Source of the DNA: Candidatus Falkowbacteria bacterium RIFOXYA2_FULL_38_12
GTDB taxonomy: Bacteria > Patescibacteriota > Patescibacteriia > XYB2-FULL-38-15
DNA length: 40,514 nucleotides
Direction: 5' to 3'
NCBI GenBank assembly: GCA_001778095.1
Contig: MFGA01000008.1
Location: 26,431-66,944 of the forward strand
The notes beneath the pieces are model-generated. The model did not search any database. It saw nothing but the letters and a program-made list of their open reading frames with translations, and was not told where the DNA came from. The translations under genes and the position numbers were made by a program. Below, piece by piece: positions 39,398 through 40,514 of the stretch (position 1 is its first letter; each line of letters opens with the position of its first letter).

Positions 39398-40514
39398 ATG
39401 CTTCCACAAAACTTTACCACAAAATCTCAAGAAGCCATGCAACGCGCTCAAGGGCTGGTTTTTGAATATAATCATCAATATCTAGATCCTCTTCATCTTC
39501 TCTTGTCTCTTTTGGAACAAGAAGGTGGAATAGTCGCTTCCCTACTCCAAAAGCTGGGAGTGAACATGGAAGAATTAAAAATAAATATTGAAACCGAATT
39601 GTTGAAATTGCCGAAGGGAAATCCCAAAAAAAACGGAGGCGTAGCGCAAATGAATGTCGGCCAAGAGATGGTTGGGGTTTTTTATCAAGTTGACAAAGAA
39701 GCGAAAAAATTAAAAGACGAATATATCAGTACCGAACATTTGCTTTTGGGTTTAATCAGTGTAAAAAGTAAGGCCGGAGATATTTTGCTTCAATCTGGAG
39801 TGGACTATGAAAAAATATTAAAAGTTTTATCAGAAGTTCGTGGTACGCAAAAAGTTGATTGTCCCGACCCAGAGGGTAAATATCAAGTTTTGGAAAAATA
39901 TACAATAAATTTAACTGAATTCGCTCGCCAAAAAAAGTTGGATCCGGTGATCGGTCGCGATGAGGAAATAAGAAGAGTGATGCAAGTCTTGTCTCGCCGA
40001 ACAAAAAATAATCCGGTTTTAATCGGCGAAGCGGGAACCGGGAAAACAGCGATTGTTGAAGGATTGGCGCAAAGAATTGTTGCTGGAGATATTCCGGAAA
40101 GTTTGAAAGACAAAGAACTGATTTCTCTTGACCTTGGCTCCCTTCTTGCCGGGACAAAATTCCGCGGAGAATTTGAAGACAGGCTGAAAGCGGTTATCAA
40201 AGAAGTGAAACAAGCCAGTGGCAAGATTATTTTATTTATTGACGAACTTCACACTATCGTCGGCGCCGGAGCGATTGAAGGCGCGATGGACGCTTCCAAT
40301 ATGTTAAAACCGGCTTTAGCGCGCGGAGAATTGCATACGATCGGAGCGACAACTTTAAAAGAATATCACAAATATGTGGAAAAAGACGCGGCCCTGGAAC
40401 GTCGTTTTCAGCCGGTTTATGTTGGCGAGCCGACAGTTGAAGATACGATTGCCATCTTGCGGGGCATCAAAGAAAAATACGAGGTGCATCATGGAGTAAA
40501 AATAACCGATTCGG
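39398..40514 (+). CDS. clpB: ATP-dependent disaggregase ClpB, 5' part (3' end outside window)
   Basis: A Hsp100 chaperone that resolves protein aggregates with DnaK. The frame is open from ATG 39398 to the window end (372 codons). The N-terminal substrate domain has two Clp_N repeats ([20 protein letters not shown] and [24 protein letters not shown]). Then comes the first AAA+ module: [31 protein letters not shown], Walker [14 protein letters not shown] (about residues 211-223), Walker [24 protein letters not shown] and sensor [24 protein letters not shown]. The linker before the first AAA+ module favours ClpB over ClpC; the middle domain that would settle it is outside the window. No ribosome-binding site. 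Preceded by a promoter and CIRCE. Confidence 0.93.
   Translation, partial: MLPQNFTTKSQEAMQRAQGLVFEYNHQYLDPLHLLLSLLEQEGGIVASLLQKLGVNMEELKINIETELLKLPKGNPKKNGGVAQMNVGQEMVGVFYQVDKEAKKLKDEYISTEHLLLGLISVKSKAGDILLQSGVDYEKILKVLSEVRGTQKVDCPDPEGKYQVLEKYTINLTEFARQKKLDPVIGRDEEIRRVMQVLSRRTKNNPVLIGEAGTGKTAIVEGLAQRIVAGDIPESLKDKELISLDLGSLLAGTKFRGEFEDRLKAVIKEVKQASGKIILFIDELHTIVGAGAIEGAMDASNMLKPALARGELHTIGATTLKEYHKYVEKDAALERRFQPVYVGEPTVEDTIAILRGIKEKYEVHHGVKITDS

Noticed and set aside
39756-40224. Open frames on the minus strand opposite clpB
   Set aside because: They mirror the strongly conserved ClpB frame and have no recognisable protein features.
1-40514. Alternative genetic code (UGA as glycine), known from some CPR lineages
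   Set aside because: Several intact genes end cleanly with TGA at the expected protein end (for example at 2432-2434, 12231-12233 and 13346-13348), and no conserved Gly position is coded by TGA.
1-40514. CRISPR array, tRNA or rRNA genes
   Set aside because: No regularly spaced direct repeats of 25-40 bases and no cloverleaf with T-loop and CCA-type end were found. The palindromes lack tRNA consensus positions.

Overview
The window looks like a chromosomal fragment of a Patescibacteria (CPR) bacterium, most likely of the Parcubacteria group. The reasons are AT-rich DNA, very compact gene spacing, short or reduced housekeeping proteins (AlaRS without its C-terminal domain, RNA polymerase alpha without its C-terminal domain, a 121-residue L13), a DciA-type helicase-loader gene, and a surface protein with tandem copies of a module I associate with Parcubacteria. 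TGA is used as an ordinary stop, so there is no sign of the UGA=Gly code. The assignment is inference; there is no rRNA or tRNA gene in the window.

Layout. 1-907: 3' part of alaS. 966-5020: a cluster of small accessory genes (deoxyribosyltransferase-like protein, an unknown, two P-loop kinases, a small membrane-anchored protein, a frameshifted histidine-phosphatase gene, a NUDIX hydrolase). The first three are each bracketed by long inverted repeats that join the 5' leader to the 3' end of the same gene, and a palindrome between the first two resembles an integron attC site. 5052-9532: infA-rpmJ-rpsM-rpsK-rpsD-rpoA-rplQ-rplM-rpsI, read from a perfect TTGACA-N17-TATAAT promoter whose leader is almost entirely a palindrome of about 250 bp. 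9723-13348: queA, a flippase and a glycosyltransferase. 13355-15710: a P-loop kinase and a MunI-like type II restriction-modification system with a controller protein and a symmetrical operator. 15963-19605: a UvrD/RecB-nuclease fusion, a DciA-like protein and a membrane protein. 19676-24095: the rod-shape cluster mreB-mreC-mreD-mrdA (PBP2). 24388-31333: greA, then lysS, a RibL-like cytidylyltransferase, serS, alr, ddl and ftsQ from a near-consensus promoter. 31468-38641 on the minus strand: a LytM-type hydrolase, gltX, a TagA-type glycosyltransferase, a 2'-5' RNA ligase family protein, unknown proteins and a secreted beta-helix protein. 39114-40514: a CIRCE operator and the start of clpB, which runs off the window.

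How it fits together. Much of the window serves growth and envelope building: translation and transcription core, peptidoglycan precursors (alr, ddl), elongation machinery (mreBCD, PBP2), division (ftsQ), wall remodelling (M23 hydrolase) and surface glycans (flippase, GT4, TagA). Defence is represented by the restriction-modification module.

The most unusual aspect is the non-coding DNA. Long imperfect palindromes, often with an outer stem and two internal hairpins, sit between genes. At infA and clpB they lie between a recognisable promoter and the start codon. Short repeat words also recur, one of them inside queA. Most start codons have no clear Shine-Dalgarno sequence.
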